Shown in pieces: positions 21,222 to 34,738 of a stretch of DNA of 64,000 nt (positions are counted from its first letter, which is position 1; each line of letters begins with the position of its first letter). The DNA lies in the NCBI RefSeq assembly GCF_032452875.1, contig NW_026894281.1:1-64000 (forward strand), in the 5' to 3' direction. A program made the translations under genes and the position numbers. The notes beneath the pieces are model-generated. The model was not told the DNA's origin. It worked only from the letters and a program-made list of their open reading frames with translations, and did no database searches. The DNA is from Bos javanicus. Lineage: Eukaryota; Chordata; Mammalia; Artiodactyla; Bovidae.

Positions 21222-22887
21222 CACATGATCAGTGTATGATAGCAAACATGATCAGCGCATGATCAGTCACATGATCAGCGCCATTAAGTCACGTGATCAC
21301 TACATGATAGTCATGTGATTATTGCTCAGTGATCAGTGCATGATTGTCAGTGCATGATCTGTCACAAGATTAGTGTATGATCATCCACGTGATCAGTGCA
21401 TGATCAGCTCTTTGTGCATGATCAGTCTCGTGATCAGTGCATGATAGCCACGTGATCAGTGCATGATCAGTCACCTGATGGGTGTATGATCATTCACGTG
21501 ACCTGTACATGGTAGCTACATGATCATTGCATGATCAGCCACGTGAGTAGTTCATGATCGCCACGTGATCACTGCATGATCAGTCACGTGATCAGTGCAT
21601 GATCAGTCAAGTGACCAGTACATGGTAGCAGCGTGATCATGGCATGATCAGCCACGTGAGCAGTGCATGATAGCCACGTGATCAGTGCATGATCAGACAC
21701 GAGATCAGTGCATGATCAGTCACGTGATCAGTGCATGATCAGACACTAGATCAGTGCATGATCAGTCACCTGATCAGTGCATGATCAGCCACGTGATCAG
21801 TGCATGACCAGGCACGTGATCAGTGTATGTCCAGCCAAGTGATCAGTGCATGATAGCCACGTGATCAGTGCATGATCAGTCACGTGATCAGTGCATGATC
21901 AATTATGTGATCAGTGTATGATCAGCCACGTGATCAGTGCATGATCAGCCACATGATCAGTGCATGATCAATTACGTGCTCAGTGCATGATCAGTTACGT
22001 GACCAGTACAAGGTAGCTAGGTGATCATTGCCTGATAAGCCACGTGATCAGTGCATGATAGCCACGTGATCAGTGCATGATAGCCACGTGATCAGTGCAT
22101 GATCAGTCATGTGATACATGTGTGATCAGCCACATGATCAGTACATGATATCCACGTGATCAGTGCATGACAGCCACGTGATCAGTGCATGAGAGCCACG
22201 GGATCAGTGCATGATCAGTCACGTGATACATGTGTGATCAGCCACGTGATCAGTGCATGATGAGCCACGTGATCAGTGCAGGATCAATTACGTGATCAGT
22301 GCATGATCAGTCACGTGACCAGTACATGGTTGCTACGTGATCGTTGCATGATCAGCCACGTGAGCAGAGCATGATAGCCACGTGGTCAGTGCATGATCAG
22401 TCACGTGATCAGTACATGATCAGTCACGTGAACAGTGCATGATCATTTACGTGATCTTTGCATGATCAGTCACGTTACCAGTATATGGTTGCTACGTGAT
22501 CATTCCATGACGAGCCACGTGAGCAGTGCATGATAGCCACGTGATGTGTGCATGAGTTACGTGAGCAGAGTATGATCAGCCACGTGATCAGTGCATGAGT
22601 GCCAGGTGATCAGTGCATGATATGTCACGTGACAGGTGTGTGATCAGCCACGTGAACAGTGCATGTTCAGCCACGTGATCAGTGCATGATAGCCACGTGA
22701 TCAGTGCATGATCAGTTACGTGAGCAGTGTATGATCAGCCACGTGATCAGTGCATGGTCAGACACGTGAACAGTGTATGATCAGCCACGTGATCAGTGCA
22801 TGATATCCAAGTGATCAGTACATGATCATCACGTGATCAGTGTATGATCAGCCACGTGGACAGTACATGCTCAGTCACGTGATCTGG
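21222..22887. repeat. 23-bp array between b2 and b3
   Basis: Unusual just after the block: the order is shortened around 21,310-21,410 (GTGATTATTGCTCAG and CAGCTCTTTGTGCATG), so part of the usual marker series is missing. The second half follows the standard order. Confidence 0.88.
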
Positions 22888-23081
22888 GCCTGCTGAGCTG
22901 CGTGATTACTGTCTGCTCATCTGCTTGACAATTGCTAGCTGAGCTGCACGATTCCTGCCTGCTCAGCTGCTTGATTATTGCCAGCTGAGCAGCATGATTC
23001 CTCACAGCTGTGTTCCATAATTATTGCCTGCTGACTGTTTGATTCGTGCCTACTCAGCTCTTTGTTTATTGCCTCCAGAGG
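22888..23081. repeat. Dimer block b3 (short class, 194 bp)
   Basis: Carries TTGCTAGCTG and TCCATAATTATT, changes not seen in the neighbouring blocks. Confidence 0.88.
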
Positions 23082-23750
23082 CACATGATCAGTGTATGAT
23101 AGCAAACATGATCAGCGCATGATCAGTCACATGATCAGCGCCATTAAGTCACGTGATCACTACATGATAGTCATGTGATCAGTCCATGCTCAGTCACGGT
23201 ATCAGTGCATGATCAGCCACGTGATCAGTGCATGATCTGTCACAAGATTAGTGTATGATCATGCACGTGATCAGTGCACGGGCAGTCATGTGATCAGTGC
23301 ATGATATAGACTTGAACAGTGCATGATCAGTCTCGTGATCAGTGCATGATAGCCACGTGATCAGTGCATGATCAGTCACCTGATGGGTGTATGATCATTC
23401 ACGTGACCTGTACATGGTAGCTACATGATCATTGCATGATCAGCCACGTGAGTAGTTCATGATAGCCACGTGATCACTGCATGATCAGTCACGTGATCAG
23501 TGCATGATCAGTCATGTGACCAGTACATGGTAGCTGCGTGATCATGGCATGATCAGCCACGTGAGCAGTGCATGATAGCCACGTGATCAGTGCATGATCA
23601 GACACGAAATCAGTGCATGATCAGTCACGTGATCAGTGCATGATCAGCCACGTGATCAGTGCATGATATCCAAGTGATCAGTACATGATCATCACGTGAT
23701 CAGTGTATGATCAGCCACGTGAACAGTGCATGCTCAGTCACGTGATCTGG
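23082..23750. repeat. Short 23-bp array between b3 and b4 (669 bp)
   Basis: The standard post-block order runs to GATCAGACACGAAATCAG and then jumps straight to the pre-block markers (CATGATATCCAAG). About 1 kb of the middle order is absent. Confidence 0.88.
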
Positions 23751-23944
23751 GCCTGCTGAGCTGCGTGATTACTGTCTGCTCATCTGCTTGACAATTGCCA
23801 GCTGAGCTGCACGATTCCTGCCTGCTCAGCTGCTTGATTATTGCCAGCTGAGCAGCATGATTCCTCACACCTGAGTTCCATGATTATTGCCTGCTGACTG
23901 TTTGATTCGTGCCTACTCAGCTCTATTTTTATTGCCTCCAGAGG
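23751..23944. repeat. Dimer block b4 (short class)
   Basis: 194 bp. GCTCTATTTTTATTGCC replaces GCTCTTTGTTTATTGCC. Confidence 0.88.
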
Positions 23945-24591
23945 CACATGATCAGTGTATGATAGCAAACATGATCAGTGCATGATCAGTCACATGATCA
24001 GCGCCATTAAGTCACGTGATCACTACATGATAGTCATGTGAGCAGTCCATGCTCAGTCATGGTATCAGTGCATGATCAGCCACGTGATCAGTGCATGATC
24101 TGTCACAAGATTAGTGTATGATCATCCACGTGATCAGTGCACGGGCAGTCATGTGATCAGTGCATGATATAGACGTGAACAGTGCATGATCAGTCTCGTG
24201 ATCAGTGCATGATCAGTCACCTGATGGGTGTATGATCATTCACGTGACCTGTACATGGTAGCTACATGATCATTGCATGATCAGCCACGTGAGTAGTTCA
24301 TGATAGCCACGTGATCACTGCATGATCAATCATGTGATCAGTGCATGATCAGTCATGTGACCAGTACATGGTAGCTGCGTGATCATGGCATGATCAGCCA
24401 TGTGAGCAGTGCATGATAGCCACGTGATCAGTGCATGATCAGACACGAGATCAGTGCATGATCAGTCACGTGATCAGTGCATGATCAGCCACGTGATCAG
24501 TGCATGATATCCAAGTGATCAGTACATGATCATCACGTGATCAGTGTATGATCAGCCACGTGAACAGTGCATGCTCAGTCACGTGATCTGG

Positions 24592-24830
24592 GCCTGCTGA
24601 GCTGCGTGATTACTGTCTGCTCATCTGCTTGACAATTGCCAGCTGAGCTGCACGATTCCTGCCTGTCATCTGCTTGACAATTGCCAGCTGTGCTGCGTAA
24701 TTCCTGCCTGCTCAGCTGCTTGATTATTGCCAGCTGAGCAGCATGATTCCTCACACCTGAGTTCCATGATTATTGCCTGCTGACTGTTTGATTCGTGCCT
24801 ACTCAGCTCTTTGTTTATTGCCTCCAGAGG
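24592..24830. repeat. Dimer block b5 (long class)
   Basis: 239 bp. It lies 841 bp after b4, the closest block pair in the window. The intervening tract mirrors 23,082-23,750, so b3-b4-b5 looks like a tandem duplication of a shortened unit. Confidence 0.88.
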
Positions 24831-26767
24831 CACATGATCAGTGTATGATAGCAAACATGATCAGCGCATGATCAGTCACATGATCAGCGCCATTAAGTCA
24901 CGTGATCACTACATGATAGTCATGTGATCAGTCCATGCTCAGTCACGGTATCAGTGCATGATCAGCCACGTGATCAGTGCATGATCTGTCACAAGATTAG
25001 TGTATCATCATCCACGTGATCAGTGCACGGGCAGTCATGTGATCAGTGCATGATATAGACGTGAACAGTGCATGATCAGTCTCGTGATCAGTGCATGATA
25101 GCCACGTGATCAGTGCATGATCAGTCACCTGATGGGTGTATGATCATTCACGTGACCTGTACATGGTAGCTACATGATCATTGCATGATCAGCCACGTGA
25201 GTAGTTCATGATAGCCACGTGATCACTGCATGATCAGTCACGTGATCAGTGCATGATCAGTCAAGTGACCAGTACATGGTAGCAGCGTGATCATGGCATG
25301 ATCAGCCACGTGAGCAGTGCATGATAGCCACGTGATCAGTGCATGATCAGACACGAGATCAGTGCATGATCAGTCACGTGATCAGTGCATGATCAGACAC
25401 TAGATCAGTGCATGATCAGTCACGTGATCAGTGCATGATCAGCCACGTGATCAGTGCATGACCAGGCACGTGATCAGTGTATGTCCAGCCAAGTGATCAG
25501 TGCATGATAGCCACGTGATCAGTGCATGATCAGTCACCTGATGGGTGTATGATCATTCAAGTGACCTGTACATGGTAGCTACATGATCATTGCATGATCA
25601 GCCACGTGAGTAGTTCATGATAGCCACGTGATCACTGCATGATCAGTCACGTGATCAGTGCATGATCAGTCATGTGACCAGTACATGGTAGCTGCGTGAT
25701 CATGGCATGATCAGCCACGTGAGCAGTGCATGATAGCCAGGTGATCAGTGCATGATCAGACACGAGATCAGTGCATGATCAGTCACGTGATCAGTGCATG
25801 ATCAGCCACGTGATCAGTGCATGATCAGCCACATGATCAGTGCATGATCAATTACGTGCTCAGTGCATGATCAGTTACGTGACCAGTACAAGGTAGCTAC
25901 GTGATCATTGCCTGATAAGCCACGTGATCAGTGCATGATAGCCACGTGATCAGTGCATGATAGCAACGTGATCAGTGCATGATCAGTCATGTGATACGTG
26001 TGTGATCAGCCACATGATCAGTGCATGATATCCACGTGATCAGTGCATGACAGCCACGTGATCAGTGCATGAGAGCCACGGGATCAGTGCATGATCAGTC
26101 ACGTGATACATGTGTGATCAGCCACGTGATCAGTGCATGATGAGCCACGTGATCAGTGCAGGATCAATTACGTGATCAGTGCATGATCAGTCACGTGACC
26201 AGTACATGGTTGCTACGTGATCGTTGCATGATCAGCCACGTGAGCAGAGCATGATAGCCACGTGGTCAGTGCATGATCAGTCACGTGATCAGTACATGAT
26301 CAGTCACGTGAACAGTGCATGATCATTTACATGATCTTTGCATGATCAGTCACGTTACCAGTATATGGTTGCTACGTGATCATTCCATGACGAGCCACGT
26401 GAGCAGTGCATGATAGCCACGTGATGTGTGCATGAGTTACGTGAGCAGAGTATGATCAGCCACGTGATCAGTGCATGAGTGCCACGTGATTAGTGCATGA
26501 TATGTCACGTGACAGGTGTGTGATCAGCCACGTGAACAGTTCATGTTCAGCCACGTGATCAGTGCATGATAGCCACGTGATCAGTGCATGATCAGTTACG
26601 TGAGCAGTGTATGATCAGCCACGTGATCAGTGCATGGTCAGACACGTGAACAGTGTATGATCAGCCACGTGATCAGTGCATGATATCCAAGTGATCAGTA
26701 CATGATCATCACGTGATCAGTGTATGTTCAGCCACGTGAACAGTGCATGCTCAGTCACGTGATCTGG
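24831..26767. repeat. 23-bp array between b5 and b6 with internal duplication
   Basis: The marker run CAGTCACCTGATGGGTG ... GTAGTTCATGATAG appears twice, starting near 25,130 and 25,531, ~400 bp apart. Both copies keep their markers, indicating a recent local duplication. Confidence 0.85.
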
Positions 26768-26961
26768 GCCTGCTGAGCTGCGTGATTACTGTCTGCTCAT
26801 CTGCTTGACAATTGCCAGCTGAGCTGCACGATTCCTGCCTGCTCAGCTGCTTGATTATTGCCAGCTGAGCAGCATGATTCCTCACACCTGTGTTCCATGA
26901 TTATTGCCTGCTGACTGTTTGATTCGTGCCTACTCAGCTCTTTGTTTATTGCCTCCAGAGG
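26768..26961. repeat. Dimer block b6 (short class)
   Basis: 194 bp, with the ACCTGTGTTCC state shared with b1, b10, b11, b13, b14, b26 and b27. The other state is ACCTGAGTTCC. Confidence 0.88.
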
Positions 26962-28489
26962 CACATGATCAGTGTATGATAGCAAACATGATCAGCGCAT
27001 GATCAGTCACATGATCAGCGCCATTAAGTCACGTGATCACTACATGATAGTCATGTGATCAGTCCATGCTCAGTCACGGTATCAGTGCATGATCAGCCAC
27101 GTGATCAGTACATGATCTGTCACAAGATTAGTGTATGATCATCCACGTGATCAGTGCACGGGCAGTCATGTGATCAGTGCATGATATAGACGTGAACAGT
27201 GCATGATCAGTCTCGTGATCAGTGCATGATAGCCACGTGATCAGTGCATGATCAGTCACCTGATGGGTGTATGATCATTCACGTGACCTGTACATGGTAG
27301 CTAAATGATCATTGCATGATCAGCCACGTGAGTAGTTCATGATAGCCACGTGATCACTGCATGATCAGTCACGTGATCAGTGCATGATCAGTCATGTGAC
27401 CAGTACATGGTAGCTGCGTGATCATGGCATGATCAGCCACGTGAGCAGTGCATGATAGCCAGGTGATCAGTGCATGATCAGACACGAGATCAGTGCATGA
27501 TCAGTCACGTGATCAGTGCATGATCAGCCACGTGATCAGTGCATGATCAGCCACATGATCAGTGCATGATCAATTATGTGCTCAGTGCATGATCAGTTAC
27601 GTGACCAGTACAAGGTAGCTACGTGATCATTGCCTGATAAGCCACGTGATCAGTGCATGATAGCCACGTGATCAGTGCATGATAGCCACGTGATCAGTGC
27701 ATGATCAGTCATGTGATACGTGTGTGATCAGCCACATGATCAGTGCATGATATCCACGTGATCAGTGCATGACAGCCACGTGATCAGTGCATGAGAACCA
27801 CGGGATCAGTGCATGATCATTCACGTGATACATGTGTGATCAGCCACGTGATCAGTTCATGATGAGCCACGTGATCAGTGCAGGATCAATTACGTGATCA
27901 GTGCATGATCAGTCACGTGACCAGTACATGGTTGCTACGTGATGGGTGCATGATCAGCCACGTGAGCAGAGCATGATAGCCACGTGGTCAGTGCATGATC
28001 AGTCACGTGATCAGTAAATGATCAGACACGTGAAGAGTGCATGATCATTAACGTGATCTTTGCATGATCAGACACGTTACCAGTATATGGTTGCTACGTG
28101 ATCTATCCATGACGAGCCACGTGAGCAGTGCATGATAGCCACGTGATGTGTGCATGAGTTACGTGAGCAGAGCATGATCAGCCACGTGATCAGTGCATGA
28201 GTGCCACGTGATCAGTGCATGATATGTCACGTGACAGGTGTGTGATCAGCCACGTGAACAGTGCATGTTCAGCCACGTGATCAGTGCATGATAGCCACGT
28301 GATCAGTGCATGATCAGTTACGTGAGCAGTGTATGATCAGCCACGTGATCAGTGCATGGTCAGACACGTGAACAGTGTATGATCAGCCACGTGATCAGTG
28401 CATGATATCCAAGTGATCAGTACATGATCATCACGTGATCAGTGTATGATCAGCCACGTGAACAGTGCATGCTCAGTCACGTGATCTGG

Positions 28490-28728
28490 GCCTGCTGAGC
28501 TGCGTGATTACTGTCTGCTCATCTGCTTGACAATTGCCAGCTGAGCTGCACGATTCCTGCCTGTCATCTGCTTGACAATTGCCAGCTGTGCTGCGTAATT
28601 CCTGCCTGCTCAGCTGCTTGATTATTGCCAGCTGAGCAGCATGATTCCTCACACCTGAGTTCCATGATTATTGCCTGCTGACTGTTTGATTCGTGCCTAC
28701 TCAGCTCTTTGTTTATTGCCTCCAGAGG
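28490..28728. repeat. Dimer block b7 (long class)
   Basis: 239 bp, ACCTGAGTTCC state. The tract before it (26,962-28,489) has the standard order with private changes such as GTAGCTAAATG and CAGTAAATGATCAG. Confidence 0.88.
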
Positions 28729-30437
28729 CACATGATCAGTGTATGATAGCAAACATGATCAGCGCATGATCAGTCACATGATCAGCGCCATTAAGTCACG
28801 TGATCACTACATGATAGTCATGTGATCAGTCCATGCTCAGTCACGGTATCAGTGCATGATCAGCCACGTGATCAGTGCATGATCTGTAACAAGATTAGTG
28901 TATGATCATGCACGTGATCAGTGCACGGGCAGTCATGTGATCAGTGCATGATATAGACGTGAACAGTGCATGATCAGTCTCGTGATCAGTGCATGATAGC
29001 CACGTGATCAGTACATGATCAGTCACCTGAAGGGTGTATGATCATTCACGTGACCTGTACATGGTAGCTACATGATCATTGCATGATCAGCCACGTGAGT
29101 AGTTCATGATAGCCACGTGATCACTGCATGATCAGTCACGTGATCAGTGCATGATCAGTCAAGTGACCAGTACATGGTAGCAGCGTGATCATGGCATGAT
29201 CAGCCACGTGAGCAGTGCATGATAGCCACGTGATCAGTGCATGATCAGACACGAGATCAGTGCATGATCAGTCACATGATCAGTACATGATCAGACACTA
29301 GATCAGTGCATGATCAGTCACGTGATCAGTGCATGATCAGCCACGTGATCAGTGCATGACCAGGCACGTGATCAGTGTATGTCAGCCAAGTGATCAGTGC
29401 ATGATAGCCACGTGATCAGTGCATGATCAGTCACGTGATCAGTGCATGATCAATTATGTGATCAGTGTATGATCAGCCCGTGATCAGTGCATGATCAGCC
29501 ACATGATCAGTGCATGATCAATTACGTGCTCAGTGCATGATCAGTTACGTGACCAGTACAAGGTAGCTATGTGATCATTGCCTGATAAGCCACGTGATCA
29601 GTGCATGATAGCCACGTGATCAGTGCATGATAGCCACGTGATCAGTGCATGATCAGTCATGTGATACGTTTGTGATCAGCCACATGATCAGTGCATGATA
29701 TCCACGTGATCAGTGCATGACAGCCACGTGATCAGTGCATGAGAGCCACGGGATCAGTGCATGATCAGTCACGTGATACATGTGTGATCAGCCACGTGAT
29801 CAGTGCATGATGAGCCACGTGATCAGTGCAGGATCAATTACGTGATCAGTGCATGATCAGTCACGTGACCAGTACATGGTTGCTACGTGATCGTTGCATG
29901 ATCAGCCACGTGAGCAGAGCATGATAGCCACGTGGTCAGTGCATGATCAGTCACGTGATCAGTACATGATCAGTCACGTGAACAGTGCATGATCATTTAC
30001 GTGATCTTTGCATGATCAGTCACGTTACCAGTATATGGTTGCTACGTGATCATTCCATGACGAGCCACGTGAGCAGTGCATGATAGCCACGTGATGTGTG
30101 CATGAGTTACGTGAGCAGAGTATGATCAGCCACGTGATCAGTGCATGAGTGCCACGTGATCAGTGCATGATATGTCACGTGACAGGTGTGTGATCAGCCA
30201 CGTGAACAGTGCATGTTCAGCCACGTGATCAGTGCATGATAGCCACGTGATCAGTGCATGATCAGTTACGTGAGCAGTGTATGATCAGCCACGTGATCAG
30301 TGCATGGTCAGACACGTGAACAGTGTATGATCAGCCACGTGATCAGTGCATGATATCCAAGTGATCAGTGCATGATCATCACGTGATCAGTGTATGATCA
30401 GCCACGTGAACAGTGCATGCTCAGTCACGTGATCTGG

Positions 30438-30631
30438 GCCTGCTGAGCTGCGTGATTACTGTCTGCTCATCTGCTTGACAATTGCCAGCTGAGCTGCACG
30501 ATTCCTGCCTGCTCAGCTGCTTGATTATTGCCAGCTGAGCAGCATGATTCCTCACACCTGAGTTCCATGATTATTGCCTGCTGACTGTTTGATTCGTGCC
30601 TACTCAGCTCTTTGTTTATTGCCTCCAGAGG
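30438..30631. repeat. Dimer block b8 (short class)
   Basis: 194 bp, ACCTGAGTTCC state. It precedes the first clearly homogenised tract. Confidence 0.88.
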
Positions 30632-31159
30632 CACATGATCAGTGTATGATAGCAAACATGATCAGCGCATGATCAGTCACATGATCAGCGCCATTAAGTC
30701 ACGTGATCACTACATGATAGTCATGTGATCAGTCCATGCTCAGTCACGGTATCAGTGCATGATCAGCCACGTGATCAGTGCATGATCTGTCACAAGATTA
30801 GTGTATGATCATCCACGTGATCAGTGCATGGGCAGTCATGTGATCAGTGCATGATATAGACGTGATCAGTGCATGATCAGTCTCGTGATCAGTGCATGAT
30901 AGCCACGTGATCAGTGCATGATCAGTCACCTGATGGGTGTATGATCATTCACGTGACCTGTACATGGTAGCTACATGATCATTGCATGATCAGCCACGTG
31001 AGTAGTGCATGATAGCCACGTGATCACTGCATGATCAGTCACGTGATCAGTGCATGATCAGTCATGTGACCAGTACATGGTAGCTGCGTGATCATGGCAT
31101 GATCAGCCACGTGAGCAGTGCATGATAGCCACGTGATCAGTTCATGATCAGACACGTGA

Positions 31160-31990
31160 TCAGTGCATGATCAGTCACGTGATCAGTGCATGATCAGCCA
31201 CGTGATCAGTGCATGATCAGTCACGTGATCAGTGTATGATCATCCACGTGATCAGTGCATGATCAGTCATGTGATCAGTGCATGATATAGACGTGATCAG
31301 TGCATGATCAGTCACGTGATCAGTGCATGATAGCCACGTGATCAGTGCATGATCAGTCACGTGATCAGTGCATGATCATTCACGTGACCAGTACATGGTA
31401 GCTACATGATCATTGCATGATCAGCCACGTGATAGTGCATGATAGCCACGTGATCAGTGCATGATCAGTCACGTGATCAGTGCATGATCAGTCACGTGAC
31501 CAGTACATGGTAGCTGCGTGATCATGCATGATCAGCCACGTGATCAGTGCATGATAGCCACGTGATCAGTGCATGATCAGTCACGTGATCAGTGCATGAT
31601 CAGTCACGTGATCAGTGCATGATCAGCCACGTGATCAGTGCATGATCAGTCACGTGATCAGTGCATGATCAGCCACGTGATCAGTGCATGATCAGGCACG
31701 TGATCAGTGCATGATCAGCCACGTGATCAGTGCATGATAGCCACGTGATCAGTGCATGATCAGCCACGTGATCAGTGCATGATCAGTCACGTGATCAGTG
31801 CATGATCAGCCACGTGATCAGTGCATGATCAGCCACGTGATCAGTGCATGATCAATCACGTGATCAGTGCATGATCAGTCACGTGATCAGTGCATGGTAG
31901 CTACGTGATCAGTGCATGATCAGCCACGTGATCAGTGCATGATAGCCACGTGATCAGTGCATGATAGCCACGTGATCAGTGCATGATCAG
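31160..31990. repeat. Near-consensus 23-bp tract with a block-less second post-block order
   Basis: From ~31,221 the post-block marker order (CATCCACG, CATGATATAGACG, CATTCACGTGACC, GTAGCTACATG) is repeated without a preceding block, and most other variants have reverted to consensus. Similar stretches lie at 42,585-42,900 and 48,001-48,310. Confidence 0.8.
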
Positions 31991-32612
31991 TCACGTGATA
32001 CATGTGTGATCAGCCACGTGATCAGTGCATGATGAGCCACGTGATCAGTGCATGATCAATTACGTGATCAGTGCATGATCAGTCACGTGACCAGTACATG
32101 GTTGCTACGTGATCGTTGCATGATCAGCCACGTGAGCAGTGCATGATAGCCACGTGATCAGTGCATGATCAGTCACGTGATCAGTACATGATCAGTCACG
32201 TGAACAGTGCATGATCATTTACGTGATCAGTGCATGATCAGTCACGTGACCAGTATATGGTTGCTACGTGATCATTCCATGATCAGCCACGTGAGCAGTG
32301 CATGATAGCCACGTGATGTGTGCATGAGTTACGTGAGCAGAGTATGATCAGCCACGTGATCAGTGCATGAGTGCCACGTGATCAGTGCATGATATGTCAC
32401 GTGACAGTGTGTGATCAGCCACGTGATCAGTGCATGATCAGCCACGTGATCAGTGCATGATAGCCACGTGATCAGTGCATGATCAGACACGTGAACAGTG
32501 TATGATCAGCCACGTGATCAGTGCATGATATCCAAGTGATCAGTGCATGATCATCACGTGATCAGTGTATGATCAGCCACGTGAACAGTGCATGCTCAGT
32601 CACGTGATCTGG

Positions 32613-32851
32613 GCCTGCTGAGCTGCGTGATTACTGTCTGCTCATCTGCTTGACAATTGCCAGCTGAGCTGCACGATTCCTGCCTGTCATCTGCTTGACA
32701 ATTGCCAGCTGTGCTGCGTAATTCCTGCCTGCTCAGCTGCTTGATTATTGCCAGCTGAGCAGCATGATTCCTCACACCTGAGTTCCATGATTATTGCCTG
32801 CTGACTGTTTGATTCGTGCCTACTCAGCTCTTTGTTTATTGCCTCCAGAGG
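32613..32851. repeat. Dimer block b9 (long class)
   Basis: 239 bp. It starts a three-block cluster (b9-b10-b11) with spacings of 908 and 1024 bp that recurs at b25-b27 (908 and 1021 bp). Confidence 0.88.
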
Positions 32852-33520
32852 CACATGATCAGTGTATGATAGCAAACATGATCAGCGCATGATCAGTCAC
32901 ATGATCAGCGCCATTAAGTCACGTGATCACTACATGATAGTCATGTGATCAGTCCATGCTCAGTCACGGTATCAGTGCATGATCAGCCACGTGATCAGTG
33001 CATGATCTGTCACAAGATTAGTGTATGATCATCCACGTGATCAGTGCATGGGCAGTCATGTGATCAGTGCATGATATAGACGTGATCAGTGCATGATCAG
33101 TCTCGTGATCAGTGCATGATAGCCACGTGATCAGTGCATGATCAGTCACCTGATGGGTGTATGAACATTCACGTGACCTGTACATGGTAGCTACATGATC
33201 ATTGCATGATCAGCCACGTGAGTAGTGCATGATAGCCACGTGATCAGTGCATGATCAGTCACGTGATCAGTGCATGATCAGTCATGTGACCAGTACATGG
33301 TAGCTGCGTGATCATGGCATGATCAGCCACGTGATCAGTGCATGATAGCCACGTGATCAGTGCATGATCAGACACGTGATCAGTGCATGATCAGTCACGT
33401 GATCAGTGCATGATCAGCCACGTGATCAGTGCATGATAGCCACGTGATCAGTGCATGATCATCACGTGATCAGTGCATGATCAGCCACGTGATCAGTGCA
33501 TGATCAGTCACGTGATCAGT

Positions 33521-33714
33521 GCCTGCTGAGCTGCGTGATTACTGTCTGCTCATCTGCTTGACAATTGCCAGCTGAGCTGCACGATTCCTGCCTGATCAGC
33601 TGCTTGATTATTGCCAGCTGAGCAGCATGATTCCTCACACCTGTGTTCCATGATTATTGCCTGCTGACTGTTTGATTCGTGCCTACTCAGCTCTTTTTTT
33701 ATTGCCTCCAGAGG
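33521..33714. repeat. Dimer block b10 (short class)
   Basis: 194 bp. GCCTGATCAGCTGC replaces GCCTGCTCAGCTGC, and GCTCTTTTTTTATT is private. The GATCAGCTGC state is shared with b13 and b30. All three follow a long block at 908 bp. Confidence 0.88.
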
Positions 33715-34544
33715 CACATGATCAGTGTATGATAGCAAACATGATCAGTGCATGATCAGTCACATGATCAGTGCCATTAAGTCACGTGATCAGTGCATGA
33801 TAGTCATGTGATCAGTCCATGCTCAGTCACGGTATCAGTGCATGATCAGCCACGTGATCAGTGCATGATCTGTCACATGATTAGTGTATGATCATCCACG
33901 TGATCAGTGCATGGGCAGTCATGTGATCAGTGCATGATATAGACGTGATCAGTGCATGATCAGTCCCGTGATCAGTGCATGATCAGTCACGTGATGGGTG
34001 CATGATCATTCACGTGACCAGTACATGGTAGCTACATGATCATTGCATGATCAGCCACGTGAGTAGTGCATGATAGCCACGTGATCAGTGCATGATCAGT
34101 CACGTGATCAGTGCATGATCAGTCATGTGACCAGTACATGGTAGCTGCGTGATCATGGCATGATCAGCCATGTGAGCAGTGCATGATAGCCACGTGATCA
34201 GTGCATGATCAGTCACGTGATCAGTGCATGATCAGTCACGTGATCAGTGCATGATCAGCCACGTGATCAGTGCATGATCAGGCACGTGATCAGTGCATGA
34301 TCAGTTACGTGATCAGTGCATGATCAGCCACGTGATCAGTGCATGATCAGCCACGTGATCAGTGCATGATCAGTTACGTGATCAGTGCATGATCAGTCAC
34401 GTGATCAGTGCATGGTAGCACGTGATCAGTGCATGATCAGCCACGTGATCAGTGCATGATAGCCACGTGATCAGTGCATGATCAGTCACGTGATCAGTGC
34501 ATGATCAGCCACGTGAACAGTGCATGCTCAGTCACGTGATCTGG

Positions 34545-34738
34545 GCCTGCTGAGCTGCGTGATTACTGTCTGCTCATCTGCTTGACAATTGCCAGCTGAG
34601 CTGCACGATTCCTGCCTGCTCAGCTGCTTGATTATTGCCAGCTGAGCAGCATGATTCCTCACACCTGTGTTCCATGATTATTGCCTGCTGACTGTTTGAT
34701 TCGTGCCTACTCAGCTCTTTGTTTATTGCCTCCAGAGG
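34545..34738. repeat. Dimer block b11 (short class)
   Basis: 194 bp, ACCTGTGTTCC state. The preceding ~830 bp is mostly consensus 23-mers. Confidence 0.88.

Noticed and set aside
21057..21245. Recurrent 62-codon minus-strand frame in region B blocks
   Set aside because: It starts with TTG in the flanking 23-mer and lies wholly in the diverged repeat block. One block breaks the frame with a two-base loss. Its preservation follows from block identity at the DNA level.
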